In this document: positions 26,570-34,925 of the stretch, piece by piece
Layout of the letters: the number at the start of each line of letters is the position of its first letter
Numbering within the stretch: position 1 is the first letter of the stretch
From: Paenibacillus_AQ nitricinens
Lineage (GTDB): Bacteria; Bacillota; Bacilli; Paenibacillales; Paenibacillaceae
Direction: 5' to 3'
DNA: 64,000 nucleotides
Assembly: GCF_052056485.1 (NCBI RefSeq)
Contig: NZ_CP183948.1
Coordinates: 1,922,001 to 1,986,000, forward strand
Notes under the pieces: model-generated
Database searches by the model: none
The model's input: the letters and a program-made list of their open reading frames with translations, nothing else
What the model was told of the DNA's origin: nothing
Position numbers and translations under genes: made by a program

Positions 26570-27504
26570 TGAGTATGGCGCTTAGTGTGATCATTGTACT
26601 CCTGCTCGTCGTCATTGGATGGCAATATCAGCATTCGCGTAAAGCTTCCAGAGACCTGAAATATATTCATGACAAACTAAGTAGCATCATGGCCGAAGGT
26701 TCACACGAAAGACTGCTGTTATTTAGTAGTAATTTAGAGCTGCAAAGTGTGCTAATTGATCTAAACCGGCTGCTCGACGTTAACCATAAAGGAAGCATTG
26801 AGCGCGTGAAGCTGGAGAAATCCATGCGTAATATGCTGTCGAATATTTCCCACGATCTAAAGACTCCGCTAACGGTAGTACTCGGTTATATTGAAACAAT
26901 TCTGCAGGATGAGCATATGCCAGCCGAGGAACGGGAACGTATGATGAACACAATTCACCAAAAAGCGAATGAAGTGATCCATCTGATGAACAAGTTTTTT
27001 GATTTGGCCAAGCTGGAATCGGGGGATCGGGAAATCAATCTTTCACGTGTGGAGGCAGGCGAGGTGTGCAGACGTAATATTCTCTCTTTCTATGATATCC
27101 TTAGCGCCAAGGGCAGTGAGGTAGAAATAGAGATCCCTGATGACTCGCTTTATTTCATGGGAAACGAAGAGGCGCTTGACCGGATACTGACCAATTTGTT
27201 ATCGAATGCGATTACTTACGGGGATGCCGGAGGCGTATTAGGTTTGAAACTCTATAGTGATAAGAACAAAGTATACATAGATGTTTGGGACAGGGGAAAA
27301 GGCATTAGTGAAGTTCACCAGGATAAAGTATTCGAACGGCTCTATACACTGGAGGACTCGAGAAATCGATCATATCAAGGGAGTGGTCTGGGTCTGACGA
27401 TTACCAAAAGATTAACAGAGCAGATGAATGGAACCATTACACTGGTTAGTCAACCGTTTGTGAGAACGGTATTTACCCTTTCTTTTCGCAGACTAAGCTT
27501 CTAA
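26569..27504 (+). CDS. Short sensor histidine kinase paired with the BcrA-type transporter
   Basis: A 311-residue kinase with a single N-terminal membrane segment (about residues 3-19) and almost no extracellular part. His95 in NISHDLKTPL is the phosphorylated residue; the ATPase domain shows NLLSNAITYGD, DRGKGIS and GSGLGLTI. It overlaps the regulator gene by 1 bp (TAATG). Kinases lacking an outside domain and linked to an ABC exporter commonly detect antibiotic stress through the transporter or the membrane, as in bacitracin and lantibiotic systems; that mode is inferred from the arrangement. Confidence 0.92.
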   Translation: MSMALSVIIVLLLVVIGWQYQHSRKASRDLKYIHDKLSSIMAEGSHERLLLFSSNLELQSVLIDLNRLLDVNHKGSIERVKLEKSMRNMLSNISHDLKTPLTVVLGYIETILQDEHMPAEERERMMNTIHQKANEVIHLMNKFFDLAKLESGDREINLSRVEAGEVCRRNILSFYDILSAKGSEVEIEIPDDSLYFMGNEEALDRILTNLLSNAITYGDAGGVLGLKLYSDKNKVYIDVWDRGKGISEVHQDKVFERLYTLEDSRNRSYQGSGLGLTITKRLTEQMNGTITLVSQPFVRTVFTLSFRRLSF

Positions 27505-27523
27505 GGAGTGAAATTGTGTACAG

Positions 27524-27578
27524 CTTAAGATTTTCGTAAGAATCGAGTAATAAAAAAGAAAATTCTGCTGTGTACAAT
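27524..27578 (+). promoter_or_regulatory. Putative activated promoter of the ABC transporter genes
   Basis: A direct repeat TTAAGA / GTAAGA at 27525-27530 and 27536-27541, centres 11 bp apart, lies upstream of a -10-like TACAAT (27573-27578) that lacks a good -35 box. One-turn-spaced direct repeats next to weak -35 regions are typical OmpR-family activator sites, and the cognate regulator is encoded just upstream. Confidence 0.5.
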
Positions 27579-27621
27579 AAGAACTAAGGAAGACGAGACG
27601 AAAACAAAGGGGAGCACGGAA

Positions 27622-28542
27622 ATGACTACGATACTTCGAACAAGAAATTTAACAAAAACCTACCAAGGCAAAGAAGCTGTCAGCAATGTGAATATGAATA
27701 TTAAACAAGGTGAAATTTATGGTTTTCTTGGACCGAACGGTGCCGGCAAAACAACGGTCATGAAAATGATCACGAACCTCGTTAAACCGACGAGTGGCGA
27801 GATTGAGTTTTTTAATGAAAAAATGACAAATCATTCGTATGAAATGCTCAAACGGATGGGCTGCATCATTGAATATCCAGTGTTCTATGATAAGCTGACA
27901 GCCAAAGAAAACTTGATCCTGCATGGAGAATACATGGGCTATTATGATCCGCAAGCGATTGGCGAAGCACTGGAGCTGGTAAAGCTTACAGGTATCGATA
28001 AAAAGCCGGTGAAGCAATTTTCGCTTGGGATGAAGCAGCGCCTTGGTATTGCCAGAGCCTTTATGACGAAACCGGAGCTACTCATTCTGGATGAGCCGAT
28101 TAATGGACTAGACCCTGTGGGAATCAAAGAGATGCGTGAAGTGTTCAGGATGCTCAGCCGTGAATATGGAATGACGTTACTTGTATCTAGTCATATTCTG
28201 GGGGAAATCGAGCAGATTGCTGATACGATCGGTGTGATCCGGCAGGGTGCTCTGGTAGAAGAGGTGGCGATGGATTCCATTCGCGGTCAAAATACAGAGT
28301 ATATCGAAGTGGTTACGAATGAGATTAATAAAGCAGTGTACGTGCTCAAGCAAAAGCTTGGCCTCAATAATTTCAAAGTGCTGGACCATATTACAATAAG
28401 AATATATGACGGCGGAATCTCACAACGTGATCTGAATAAGGCGTTAGTGCTAGCAGACGTGGAGATTGAAAGCATTAGCAAGAAACAACATACGCTGGAA
28501 GATTATTTTTTACAATTGATTGGGGGTGAGGGCGTTGCTTAA
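27622..28542 (+). CDS. ABC transporter ATP-binding protein, BcrA-type
   Basis: A 306-residue ATPase, the typical length of BcrA-like subunits. Walker A is GPNGAGKTT (about residues 39-47), the signature is FSLGMKQRLGIA, Walker B is LLILDEPINGLDP, and the switch histidine is in VSSHIL. The last 90 residues form the extension found in drug and lantibiotic exporters. A ribosome binding site, AAGGGGAGC, precedes the ATG. With the permease that follows it likely expels or removes a membrane-active antibiotic. The specific drug cannot be deduced. Confidence 0.92.
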   Translation: MTTILRTRNLTKTYQGKEAVSNVNMNIKQGEIYGFLGPNGAGKTTVMKMITNLVKPTSGEIEFFNEKMTNHSYEMLKRMGCIIEYPVFYDKLTAKENLILHGEYMGYYDPQAIGEALELVKLTGIDKKPVKQFSLGMKQRLGIARAFMTKPELLILDEPINGLDPVGIKEMREVFRMLSREYGMTLLVSSHILGEIEQIADTIGVIRQGALVEEVAMDSIRGQNTEYIEVVTNEINKAVYVLKQKLGLNNFKVLDHITIRIYDGGISQRDLNKALVLADVEIESISKKQHTLEDYFLQLIGGEGVA

Positions 28543-29227
28543 ATTAATATCTTTGGAGATTCGGAAGAATAAGCTAAAGACGCTTCTTACAGGAGCAGCA
28601 ATTGTCAATCTCGCTATCCTTGCATTTATGATTATGGTTTTATTCGTGGATCGAAATGAGAATGAACCGTCATTCGCTTCTTATGCAGATATGTTTGAGG
28701 GTGTGTTCGTTTTTGTTAAGGCTGCTTACATTATTTTCGCTTCCGTTATTATTAGCAGGCTGGTGATTGATGAGTATAAGAACAACACGATTACTCTTCT
28801 CTTCATGTATCCTATCTCACGTAAAAAGCTAATGACGGCGAAAATATTGATAGTGTTCGCCTTCACATTTGTTGCTATCATTGTGTCAGACATTGTAGTT
28901 GGCGCTATGCTAATAGGATTTAATTCGTTTGTAGGACTTATTCCTGGTGAGTTAAACCTTCCTATGATTACTTCAGAACTGTTTAAGTTGGGTGCAAACG
29001 CATTTTATGCAGCGGGTATCGCTCTGATCCCATTGTACTTTGGAATGAAGAAAAAATCAGTTCCAGCCACCATCGTCTCGGCTGTGTTAGTTACGTCCCT
29101 AATTTCTGGTGGATTTGATCAAGCACGCTTAGGTAATTTAGCGGCGGTGTCGATCTCGCTTGGATTGCTAGGAGCAGGTATTGCCTATATGGCCATTCGC
29201 AATATTGACCATAAAGATATAGCCTAA
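28535..29227 (+). CDS. ABC-2 type permease of the BcrA-type transporter
   Basis: About 230 residues with six hydrophobic segments (first around residues 18-38, then IIFASVIISRL, IVFAFTFVAIIVSDIVVGAML, AFYAAGIALIPLYFG, ATIVSAVLVTSLISG and AAVSISLGLLGAGIAYMAI). The gene overlaps the ATPase gene. The most likely start is TTG 28535, 5-6 nt after a GGGGGTGAGG site; a GTG at 28526 and a TTG at 28520 are alternatives. It is the membrane partner of the preceding ATPase. A long hairpin follows at 29239-29303. Confidence 0.88.
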   Translation: MLKLISLEIRKNKLKTLLTGAAIVNLAILAFMIMVLFVDRNENEPSFASYADMFEGVFVFVKAAYIIFASVIISRLVIDEYKNNTITLLFMYPISRKKLMTAKILIVFAFTFVAIIVSDIVVGAMLIGFNSFVGLIPGELNLPMITSELFKLGANAFYAAGIALIPLYFGMKKKSVPATIVSAVLVTSLISGGFDQARLGNLAAVSISLGLLGAGIAYMAIRNIDHKDIA

Positions 29228-29238
29228 AATATTTACAG

Positions 29239-29303
29239 AAATCCCTCTTAAGAATCTCAGTACGATGTGTAAGTCATCGTGGTTGGGTTCTAAAGGGGGA
29301 TTT
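29239..29303 (+). terminator. Hairpin after the ABC permease
   Basis: Outer arms AAATCCC and GGGATTT (with neighbouring partial pairing), inner arms ACGATG and CATCGT, placed 12 bp after the permease stop. The T-rich tail is weak, so termination is probable rather than certain. Confidence 0.5.
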
Positions 29304-29312
29304 AGTGTTTAT

Positions 29313-29343
29313 TTGCGACCGATTAAAGTATATTTGCTATAAT
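29313..29343 (+). promoter_or_regulatory. Promoter of the PAS histidine kinase gene
   Basis: A consensus TATAAT at 29338-29343 preceded by TGC, an extended -10 box. TTGCGA at 29313 could be the -35, but the spacing of 19 bp is long, so recognition may rely on the extended -10. The start codon is 91 bp beyond. Confidence 0.6.
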
Positions 29344-29433
29344 GATCAAAATAGAAGAATTTAAAATTTAAGATGATTTCCGTTCATTTTAGGGTAATGA
29401 TAATGGATGAGAGAGCCTGAGGTGAAATGAATT

Positions 29434-31047
29434 GTGGATAAAGACTGGACGTCCATTCTAACACGATTGCTTTCGGAAGAGAGCGCTTATAAATCGTTAT
29501 ATGACCATCATCCTAATTTGATATTTGTGTTGGATCGGCAAGGTCGCTGCGTAGGAACGAATCGTACGTTCTATCTAGAATCCAGTGCAGAAGCATCGTT
29601 CCGAGATATAGGTCTGACAGCACATAAAAGATTATACCTTGTTGATGTAGCTAGCTTTGAGGCTGCCCTGCAAGGAAATCCCTCTAGCTTTGAATTGCAA
29701 GATTTGAACAATCCCAAAGCAGACGCCGTGAGGGGGGATTTTATTCCTATAACGATAGATGAGGGAATTTTCGGGGTATTCGCGATCATACAAGTGGATA
29801 ATAGCAACTATCATCATTATTCGGAAGGGCTGCATGACTGGCTAAATGCATTGGCAGATTCTTTTCATGCTAAATTATCGGATAAGGTAGAACTTGAGTC
29901 TAACTTCAAACCTACTTTTGCTGCTGAAGTCGAGAATAAGAGAGCGAATCTTATTCTGAACTCCGTCTCAGCTGGAATATTTGTACTAGATCATTTGGGA
30001 CGAACGCTCTTTATTAACCGTGAGGGAGCGGATATGTTAGGTTACCAGCCTACAGAATTGGTTGGCCTGAAGCTGATGGAATATATTCATCAAATCCAAG
30101 GCGATGGCTCACGTTATTCAACCCCTGATTGTCAGATCAGTCTTACGATTGCAGATGGAATTATCCGCAGGAAAGACGATGAGATCTTCTGGCGTAAGGA
30201 TGGAACGAGCCTCTTCGTTAATTATCGGGTGGCGCCGCTTATGGATGGAGGGATGATCTCAGGAGCAGTTATTGCTTTTAGTGATATCACGAATGCAAAA
30301 GAAATCATTCGCGCTAAAGAATCTGCAGAGCAGGCGGCGCAAGCCAAATCGGATTTCTTAGCAATGATGAGTCATGAAATTCGGACACCGATGAATGGAA
30401 TGATAGGGATGTCAGACCTTTTACTTGAAACCGAGCTTGGAGAAGAACAGCGGGGGTATGTCGAGATTTTACGAAGCAGTAGTTACACGCTTTTACAGAT
30501 CTTGAATGACATTCTTGATTTCAGCAAGATGGAAGCGGGTAAAATGCCGCTGCAATCCGAATCATTTGAACTTCGAGAGATGATATCGGACATCATTGAT
30601 TTATTTACGCCTAAAGCCGAAGAAAAGAAGCTGTCCTTGCGGTGGTGGGCGGATACGAGTGTTCCAACAACGTTACTGGCTGATCCGATCCGTTTGCGGC
30701 AGATTATTGTCAATCTGGTAGGGAATGCTCTGAAATTCACAGAGCATGGAAGCGTCACGCTATCGGTTAAGAACATTCCACTTTCGGATTCAAAAGAATA
30801 TTTATTGGAATTCTCTGTCCGCGATACAGGTGTTGGGATTGCCGATAATAAACTCAATTTATTATTTCAATCCTTCTCACAGCTGCACCCGACCATCAAC
30901 CGTAAATATGGCGGTACAGGGCTGGGACTCGCGATTTGTAAGCAGCTGGTTGAGCTGATGGGTGGGACAATCTTTGTAGAAAGCGAAGAGAATAAAGGTT
31001 CAACGTTCCGGTTTATGTTACCCTTCATAAAAAATGAGGTTGAGTAA
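29434..31047 (+). CDS. Two-PAS sensor histidine kinase
   Basis: A 537-residue soluble kinase without membrane segments. The first PAS-like domain (about 14-130) has FVLDRQGRCVGTNRTF; the second (about 175-290) has ILNSVSAGIFVLDHLGRTLFINREG. His314 in MMSHEIRTPMNGMIG is the phosphorylation site, followed by an ATPase domain with NLVGNALKFTE, DTGVGI and GTGLGLAICKQL. The dimerisation motif is of the hybrid-kinase type, but no receiver domain is attached and no response regulator lies beside it, so the partner is elsewhere. GTG 29434 follows GAGGTGAAATG. The signal is unknown; intracellular redox, ligand or energy sensing is usual for soluble PAS kinases. Confidence 0.9.
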   Translation: MDKDWTSILTRLLSEESAYKSLYDHHPNLIFVLDRQGRCVGTNRTFYLESSAEASFRDIGLTAHKRLYLVDVASFEAALQGNPSSFELQDLNNPKADAVRGDFIPITIDEGIFGVFAIIQVDNSNYHHYSEGLHDWLNALADSFHAKLSDKVELESNFKPTFAAEVENKRANLILNSVSAGIFVLDHLGRTLFINREGADMLGYQPTELVGLKLMEYIHQIQGDGSRYSTPDCQISLTIADGIIRRKDDEIFWRKDGTSLFVNYRVAPLMDGGMISGAVIAFSDITNAKEIIRAKESAEQAAQAKSDFLAMMSHEIRTPMNGMIGMSDLLLETELGEEQRGYVEILRSSSYTLLQILNDILDFSKMEAGKMPLQSESFELREMISDIIDLFTPKAEEKKLSLRWWADTSVPTTLLADPIRLRQIIVNLVGNALKFTEHGSVTLSVKNIPLSDSKEYLLEFSVRDTGVGIADNKLNLLFQSFSQLHPTINRKYGGTGLGLAICKQLVELMGGTIFVESEENKGSTFRFMLPFIKNEVE

Positions 31048-31080
31048 AATTCAACTTCAGATCAGGAGTGGTAAACGCAC

Positions 31081-31123
31081 AAATCCCCGGTCCATTGATT
31101 TGCGAAGCAATGGCCGGAGATTT
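31081..31123. terminator. Convergent terminator hairpin
   Basis: Arms AAATCCCCGG-T-CCATTG and CAATGG-CCGGAGATTT pair with one mismatch and one bulge. It lies between the convergent kinase gene and degV and probably ends both transcripts. Confidence 0.7.
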
Positions 31124-31134
31124 GCATGAGATGA

Positions 31135-31986
31135 TTAATCTTGAAGCATATACATGAGACCTACAGTATGTGGACCACAATGGCTACCAATAACACAACC
31201 TGCGTTGAGGATAGCTATCTCATTGACTTGAGTCTTCTCTCGTATCGCTGTCTCTAGATAGCGAGCATCTTCTTCCGCCAAGGTATGTACAACGATGAGC
31301 AGCTCTCTATCCATCCGATCGATGTTAACCAAGGCGTTCTGGAGCATTTGTTCCACGGCTTTTTCTTTTTTGCCACGAATTTTACTAGTAGGTACGATGC
31401 TGCCGTCTACAAGTCTAAGAACAGGACGAATTTTTAGCAGACTACCGATGAAATTCTGCATACCTGAACAGCGTCCACCCATATATAAGTAATCTAGCGT
31501 ATCTACCACGAATTCTGTTTCTACAAGATTGCGACTCTGCTTCAGCATAGCTGCAATCTCAATGACACTGTGACCTTTTTCAGCGGCTCTGACAGCTTTC
31601 ATAACGAGAAGAGCAATGCCTCCACATAAGGTCTGTGAATCAATAACCTGTACACGACCCTCAGGGAATTCCCCGGCAGCCAAAAGTGCATTCTGATATG
31701 TAGAGGATAGTGACGAGGAGAGACTGATATATACAATATCATCTCCACGGTTAATTACCGGATGAAAAGCGGCGATAAAGTCAGCTGGCGAAGGCGCGGC
31801 AGTCTTTGGCAATACTCCGCTTGCGGCTACACGGCGATACACTTCCTCTGGTGTGATATCTTCACCATCTTTGTAGGTTCCTTCTTCAAACACTACGTAA
31901 AGGGGAACGATGCCGATATTAAAAGTATCCTTCCAGCCTTGAGGCAAATCGGAAGTGCTGTCTGAAAATATTTTTACAGTAGACAT
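31135..31986 (-). CDS. DegV family fatty-acid-binding protein
   Basis: A 283-residue DegV protein. The N-terminal STVKIFSDSTSDLP and the block VYISLSSSLSSTYQNA are the family signatures around the fatty acid head group; TLCGGIALLVMKA and LDYLYMGGRCSG follow, and NAGCVIGSHCGPHTVGLMY ends the domain. The ATG at 31986 has GAAGGAG 8 nt upstream; the frame extends upstream to 32025 without a site. Members bind a fatty acid and can present it to the FakA kinase for phosphorylation. The physiological role of this copy is not evident from its neighbours. Confidence 0.92.
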   Translation of the reverse strand: MSTVKIFSDSTSDLPQGWKDTFNIGIVPLYVVFEEGTYKDGEDITPEEVYRRVAASGVLPKTAAPSPADFIAAFHPVINRGDDIVYISLSSSLSSTYQNALLAAGEFPEGRVQVIDSQTLCGGIALLVMKAVRAAEKGHSVIEIAAMLKQSRNLVETEFVVDTLDYLYMGGRCSGMQNFIGSLLKIRPVLRLVDGSIVPTSKIRGKKEKAVEQMLQNALVNIDRMDRELLIVVHTLAEEDARYLETAIREKTQVNEIAILNAGCVIGSHCGPHTVGLMYMLQD

Positions 31987-32105
31987 GAATTTCTCCTTCA
32001 CCGATAATCGGACGACAATAGTCATTATTGAATCACATAATCTATTTATTATACCAAGATTAAGCCGATTCTCAAAATGAAATCGTAGAAATTCTGAAAG
32101 AAAGA

Positions 32106-32133
32106 AAGACTATCCGGAATTCCGAATAGTCTT
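32106..32133 (-). terminator. Terminator of the AraC/GyrI-like regulator gene
   Basis: The arms AAGACTAT and ATAGTCTT enclose the palindrome CGGAATTCCG. On the minus strand the hairpin is followed by TTTCTTTC, a U-rich tail, 9 bp after the stop codon of the regulator. Confidence 0.75.
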
Positions 32134-32141
32134 AGTAAGCT

Positions 32142-33005
32142 TTAATTTTTTTTCATAACCGGTATCCAGATCTCGCAGCGATAATCCTCTGCATCAGGTC
32201 TTCCCGGAAGGTATAACTCAAACTCGGGTCCTCCTGTATGCTCATAGCCTGTTGCAGGGAACCATTCCTGAAAGATCCGTGACCATGCTTGCTGAATAGC
32301 ATTCGGCATTGGCCCAACTGAGGTGAACACAGCCCAGCTCGCAGCTGGTATCGTCGTAGAAGCAAAGCCCTGAGCATCCGTCTCTGGAGAGGCTTCGACA
32401 GCAATCCAATAGGAGAAGGTTTCTTTTTCGTGATTGAAATCTTTACAAATCCCAAGAATGTCCTTATCAACACCGATCTCAATCAGCTTATCCGACGTAC
32501 CATTTTCGTTAGCTTCAATCCACAGCTGGGGGATACGGCGTAAATTCTCCCCATCTTTCGTTGTCATTTCCTCAACTAGTCCGATAACATTAAAAGCTTC
32601 TCTTGTCTCAATTCTGTAGTCCATTTCTTTATCTCCCTTCAGTGATAGATGGAAGGAGAGTCTAGGGAAGGCTTTGAGCTGTACCCCTGACTCCCGCGCA
32701 GCAGAAGGAGTAATTCCATGTGCTTTGCGGAATGCTTTGGCAAACGACTCGGGAGAGTCATATCCGTATTTTAATGAGACATCTAGCACCTTAACTTTAG
32801 AAATAGCGAGTTCCTGTGCCGCCAGAGTTAGTTTCCGTTTACGGATATAGTCTTTGACAGATACTCCGGTAAGCATGTAGAACATACGCTGGAAGTGAAA
32901 AGGGGAAGAATAAGCCACCTTTGCTATATCTTCTATATTAAAGGTTTCCTCCATTTTACTCTCCATATAATCTAAAGCTTCTTTCATGCGGATAAGCCAT
33001 TCCAA
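32142..33005 (-). CDS. AraC-family regulator with GyrI-like effector-binding domain
   Basis: About 287 residues. The N-terminal 100 hold the AraC double helix-turn-helix (IEDIAKVAYSSPFHFQRMF; LKYGYDSPESFAKAFRKAHG), and residues about 130-285 are a GyrI-like small-molecule-binding domain (MDYRIETREAFNVIGL, SYWIAVEASP, YEHTGGPEFELYLP). This BmrR/Rob-like layout senses drugs or small hydrophobic ligands. An ATG at 33014 abuts the GGGAG site, so the TTG at 33005, with 9-10 nt spacing, is the better start. No obvious target gene is adjacent; it lies downstream of malL in the same direction. Confidence 0.88.
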   Translation of the reverse strand: MEWLIRMKEALDYMESKMEETFNIEDIAKVAYSSPFHFQRMFYMLTGVSVKDYIRKRKLTLAAQELAISKVKVLDVSLKYGYDSPESFAKAFRKAHGITPSAARESGVQLKAFPRLSFHLSLKGDKEMDYRIETREAFNVIGLVEEMTTKDGENLRRIPQLWIEANENGTSDKLIEIGVDKDILGICKDFNHEKETFSYWIAVEASPETDAQGFASTTIPAASWAVFTSVGPMPNAIQQAWSRIFQEWFPATGYEHTGGPEFELYLPGRPDAEDYRCEIWIPVMKKN

Positions 33006-33149
33006 GCCTGCCATCTCCCTTTGAGTTCATACTATCATGCCACCATTTGCAAATCCTGTTATTCCTTGCTCTCTAATGACAGGTTGCTGATGGAAGAATG
33101 ATCTTAACAAAATCATCCTATATAGTATAACTCAGGAAGACGGAGAGAG

Positions 33150-34832
33150 TCAGCTTTGTAATCTGTACACTCTTGCTTCGTAAGGACGCAGAATTTCTCG
33201 TGTGGGTGATTCATCCGGATAATTTCCAATGATTAAATCAGTCACGGTGCTCAGCTCTGCGGAGAGATCAACGGTTTGAGGAGCCTCGCTGAAGTTCAGC
33301 AGGATCAGCCATTGTTCATCATCTAAAGTTCTGGTATAGGCATAGATGTTCTCATGTTCAGGCAGTAGCAGCTTATATTCTCCATATACCATAATCGGAT
33401 TTTTTTTGCGCAAAGCAATTAATTCCTGGTAGTAGTAGAAGATTGAATCAGAATCCGCCAATGCTTGCTCTACATTAATTTCCTTATAAATCGGATTTAC
33501 TTTAAGCCATGGTTCTCCCTCTGAAAATCCAGCATTAGCTGATGCATCCCATTGCATTGGGGTACGGGCGTTGTCTCGGCCTTTGACATGGATAGCGTTC
33601 AGAATCATCTCATGATCTGCGCCACCCTCAGTTACTTTTTCACCGTACATATTCAAAATTTCGATGTCTTTATAATCTTCCAGCGTTGTGAATTTTACAT
33701 TCGTCATCCCAATTTCTTCACCTTGGTAAATATAGGGGGTACCTTTAAGTGTATGTAGTAAGGTAGCGAGCATTTTGGCAGATATTATGCGATACTTCCC
33801 ATCATCACCAAATCGTGAAACCATACGCGGCTGGTCATGATTGTTCAAGTACAGACTATTCCAACCCTTGTCAGCCAGACCGACCTGCCATTTATGAAGG
33901 ATGTCGCGCAGTTTAGTTAATGTCCATGGGGCTACATCCCATTTGCCTCCTGGACCGGAATCTACGTCCATATGCTCGAATTGGAATACCATCTGAAGCT
34001 CTTCACGATCTTCGTCTGTGTAAAGAACGGCATCCTCTACCGAAGCCCCTGGCGTTTCCCCGACGGTCATAATGTCATAGCCCGAAAGAACCTTTTGGTT
34101 CATTTCATGTAAAAACTCATGGACCCGGGGGCCATTCATAAAGTAATCGCCACCCCAAGCAAGCTCCTCTGGCGCCTCGCCCTCGATTTGAAAGGAAGGC
34201 AGTCCTTCCGCTTTAGAAATCAAATTAATGACGTCCATCCGTAATCCATCCACACCCTTGTCAAGCCAGAAGGTAATCATCTTGTACAATTCCTCGCGCA
34301 GCTTTGGATTGTCCCAGTTGAGATCCGGTTGCTTGCGTGAGAACAGGTGTAGATAGTATTCGCCAGTAGTCTCATCTAGCTCCCAAGCCGGACCGCTGAA
34401 TATGGAGCTCCAATTGTTAGGGCGTTCGCCATTCGGTCCACCTGGACGCCATATGTAGTAATCACGGTAGGGATTATCTTTTGACGAACGGGACTCTACG
34501 AACCAATGATGTTCATCAGAAGAGTGGTTGATTACAAGATCCATCATTAGTTTTATACCACGATCATGCAGTCCGGTCAGTAGTTCCTCCCAGTCTTTTA
34601 GCGTGCCGAACTCATCCATAATATCTTCGTAATCGCTGATGTCATAACCATTATCATCATTTGGCGATTTATATACTGGTGACAACCAAACTACATCGAC
34701 ACCGAGCTTCTGCAAATAATCCAGACGTGAAATGATACCTTGCAGATCTCCAATACCGTCACCATTACTATCTTGAAAGCTGCGTGGATAGATTTGATAA
34801 ACGACAGCTTCCTTCCAAAAGGTTCTTTTCAT
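33150..34832 (-). CDS. malL: GH13 oligo-1,6-glucosidase / alpha-glucosidase
   Basis: A 560-residue cytoplasmic GH13 subfamily 31 enzyme. Conserved regions: AVVYQIYPRSFQDSNGDGIGD at the N-terminus, MDLVINHSSDEH, GLRMDVINL with nucleophile Asp200, MTVGETPG with the acid Glu, and LNNHDQPRM. Val201 after the nucleophile is the residue usually linked to alpha-1,6 activity. AAGGAGTG precedes the ATG. Last gene of the minus-strand operon pgcM-maltose phosphorylase-malL, separated from the phosphorylase by a hairpin with a T tail, so its level may be set lower. It trims isomaltose-type and short maltodextrin ends left by the amylopullulanase. The equivalent B. subtilis gene is malL (yvdL). Confidence 0.93.
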   Translation of the reverse strand: MKRTFWKEAVVYQIYPRSFQDSNGDGIGDLQGIISRLDYLQKLGVDVVWLSPVYKSPNDDNGYDISDYEDIMDEFGTLKDWEELLTGLHDRGIKLMMDLVINHSSDEHHWFVESRSSKDNPYRDYYIWRPGGPNGERPNNWSSIFSGPAWELDETTGEYYLHLFSRKQPDLNWDNPKLREELYKMITFWLDKGVDGLRMDVINLISKAEGLPSFQIEGEAPEELAWGGDYFMNGPRVHEFLHEMNQKVLSGYDIMTVGETPGASVEDAVLYTDEDREELQMVFQFEHMDVDSGPGGKWDVAPWTLTKLRDILHKWQVGLADKGWNSLYLNNHDQPRMVSRFGDDGKYRIISAKMLATLLHTLKGTPYIYQGEEIGMTNVKFTTLEDYKDIEILNMYGEKVTEGGADHEMILNAIHVKGRDNARTPMQWDASANAGFSEGEPWLKVNPIYKEINVEQALADSDSIFYYYQELIALRKKNPIMVYGEYKLLLPEHENIYAYTRTLDDEQWLILLNFSEAPQTVDLSAELSTVTDLIIGNYPDESPTREILRPYEARVYRLQS

Positions 34833-34876
34833 TAATAATCACTCCTTATATAAGTTATCCATTTAGGAAAAAATTA

Positions 34877-34914
34877 AAGAGACCCTAAAAAGCTATTGGC
34901 TTCAAGGGTCTCTT
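34877..34914 (-). terminator. Intercistronic terminator/attenuator before malL
   Basis: A perfect 10-bp outer stem (AAGAGACCCT with AGGGTCTCTT) and an inner AAGC/GCTT pairing, followed on the minus strand by TTTAATTTTTT. It sits between the maltose phosphorylase stop and the malL ribosome binding site, so some transcripts should end here. Confidence 0.8.
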
Positions 34915-34925
34915 GTGGTGTCGGT

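Noticed and set aside
27515..27580. Repeated TGTGTACA-like words before the ABC ATPase gene as an inverted-repeat operator
   Set aside because: The two words are not true inverted complements; the 11-bp direct repeat between them is a better regulatory candidate.
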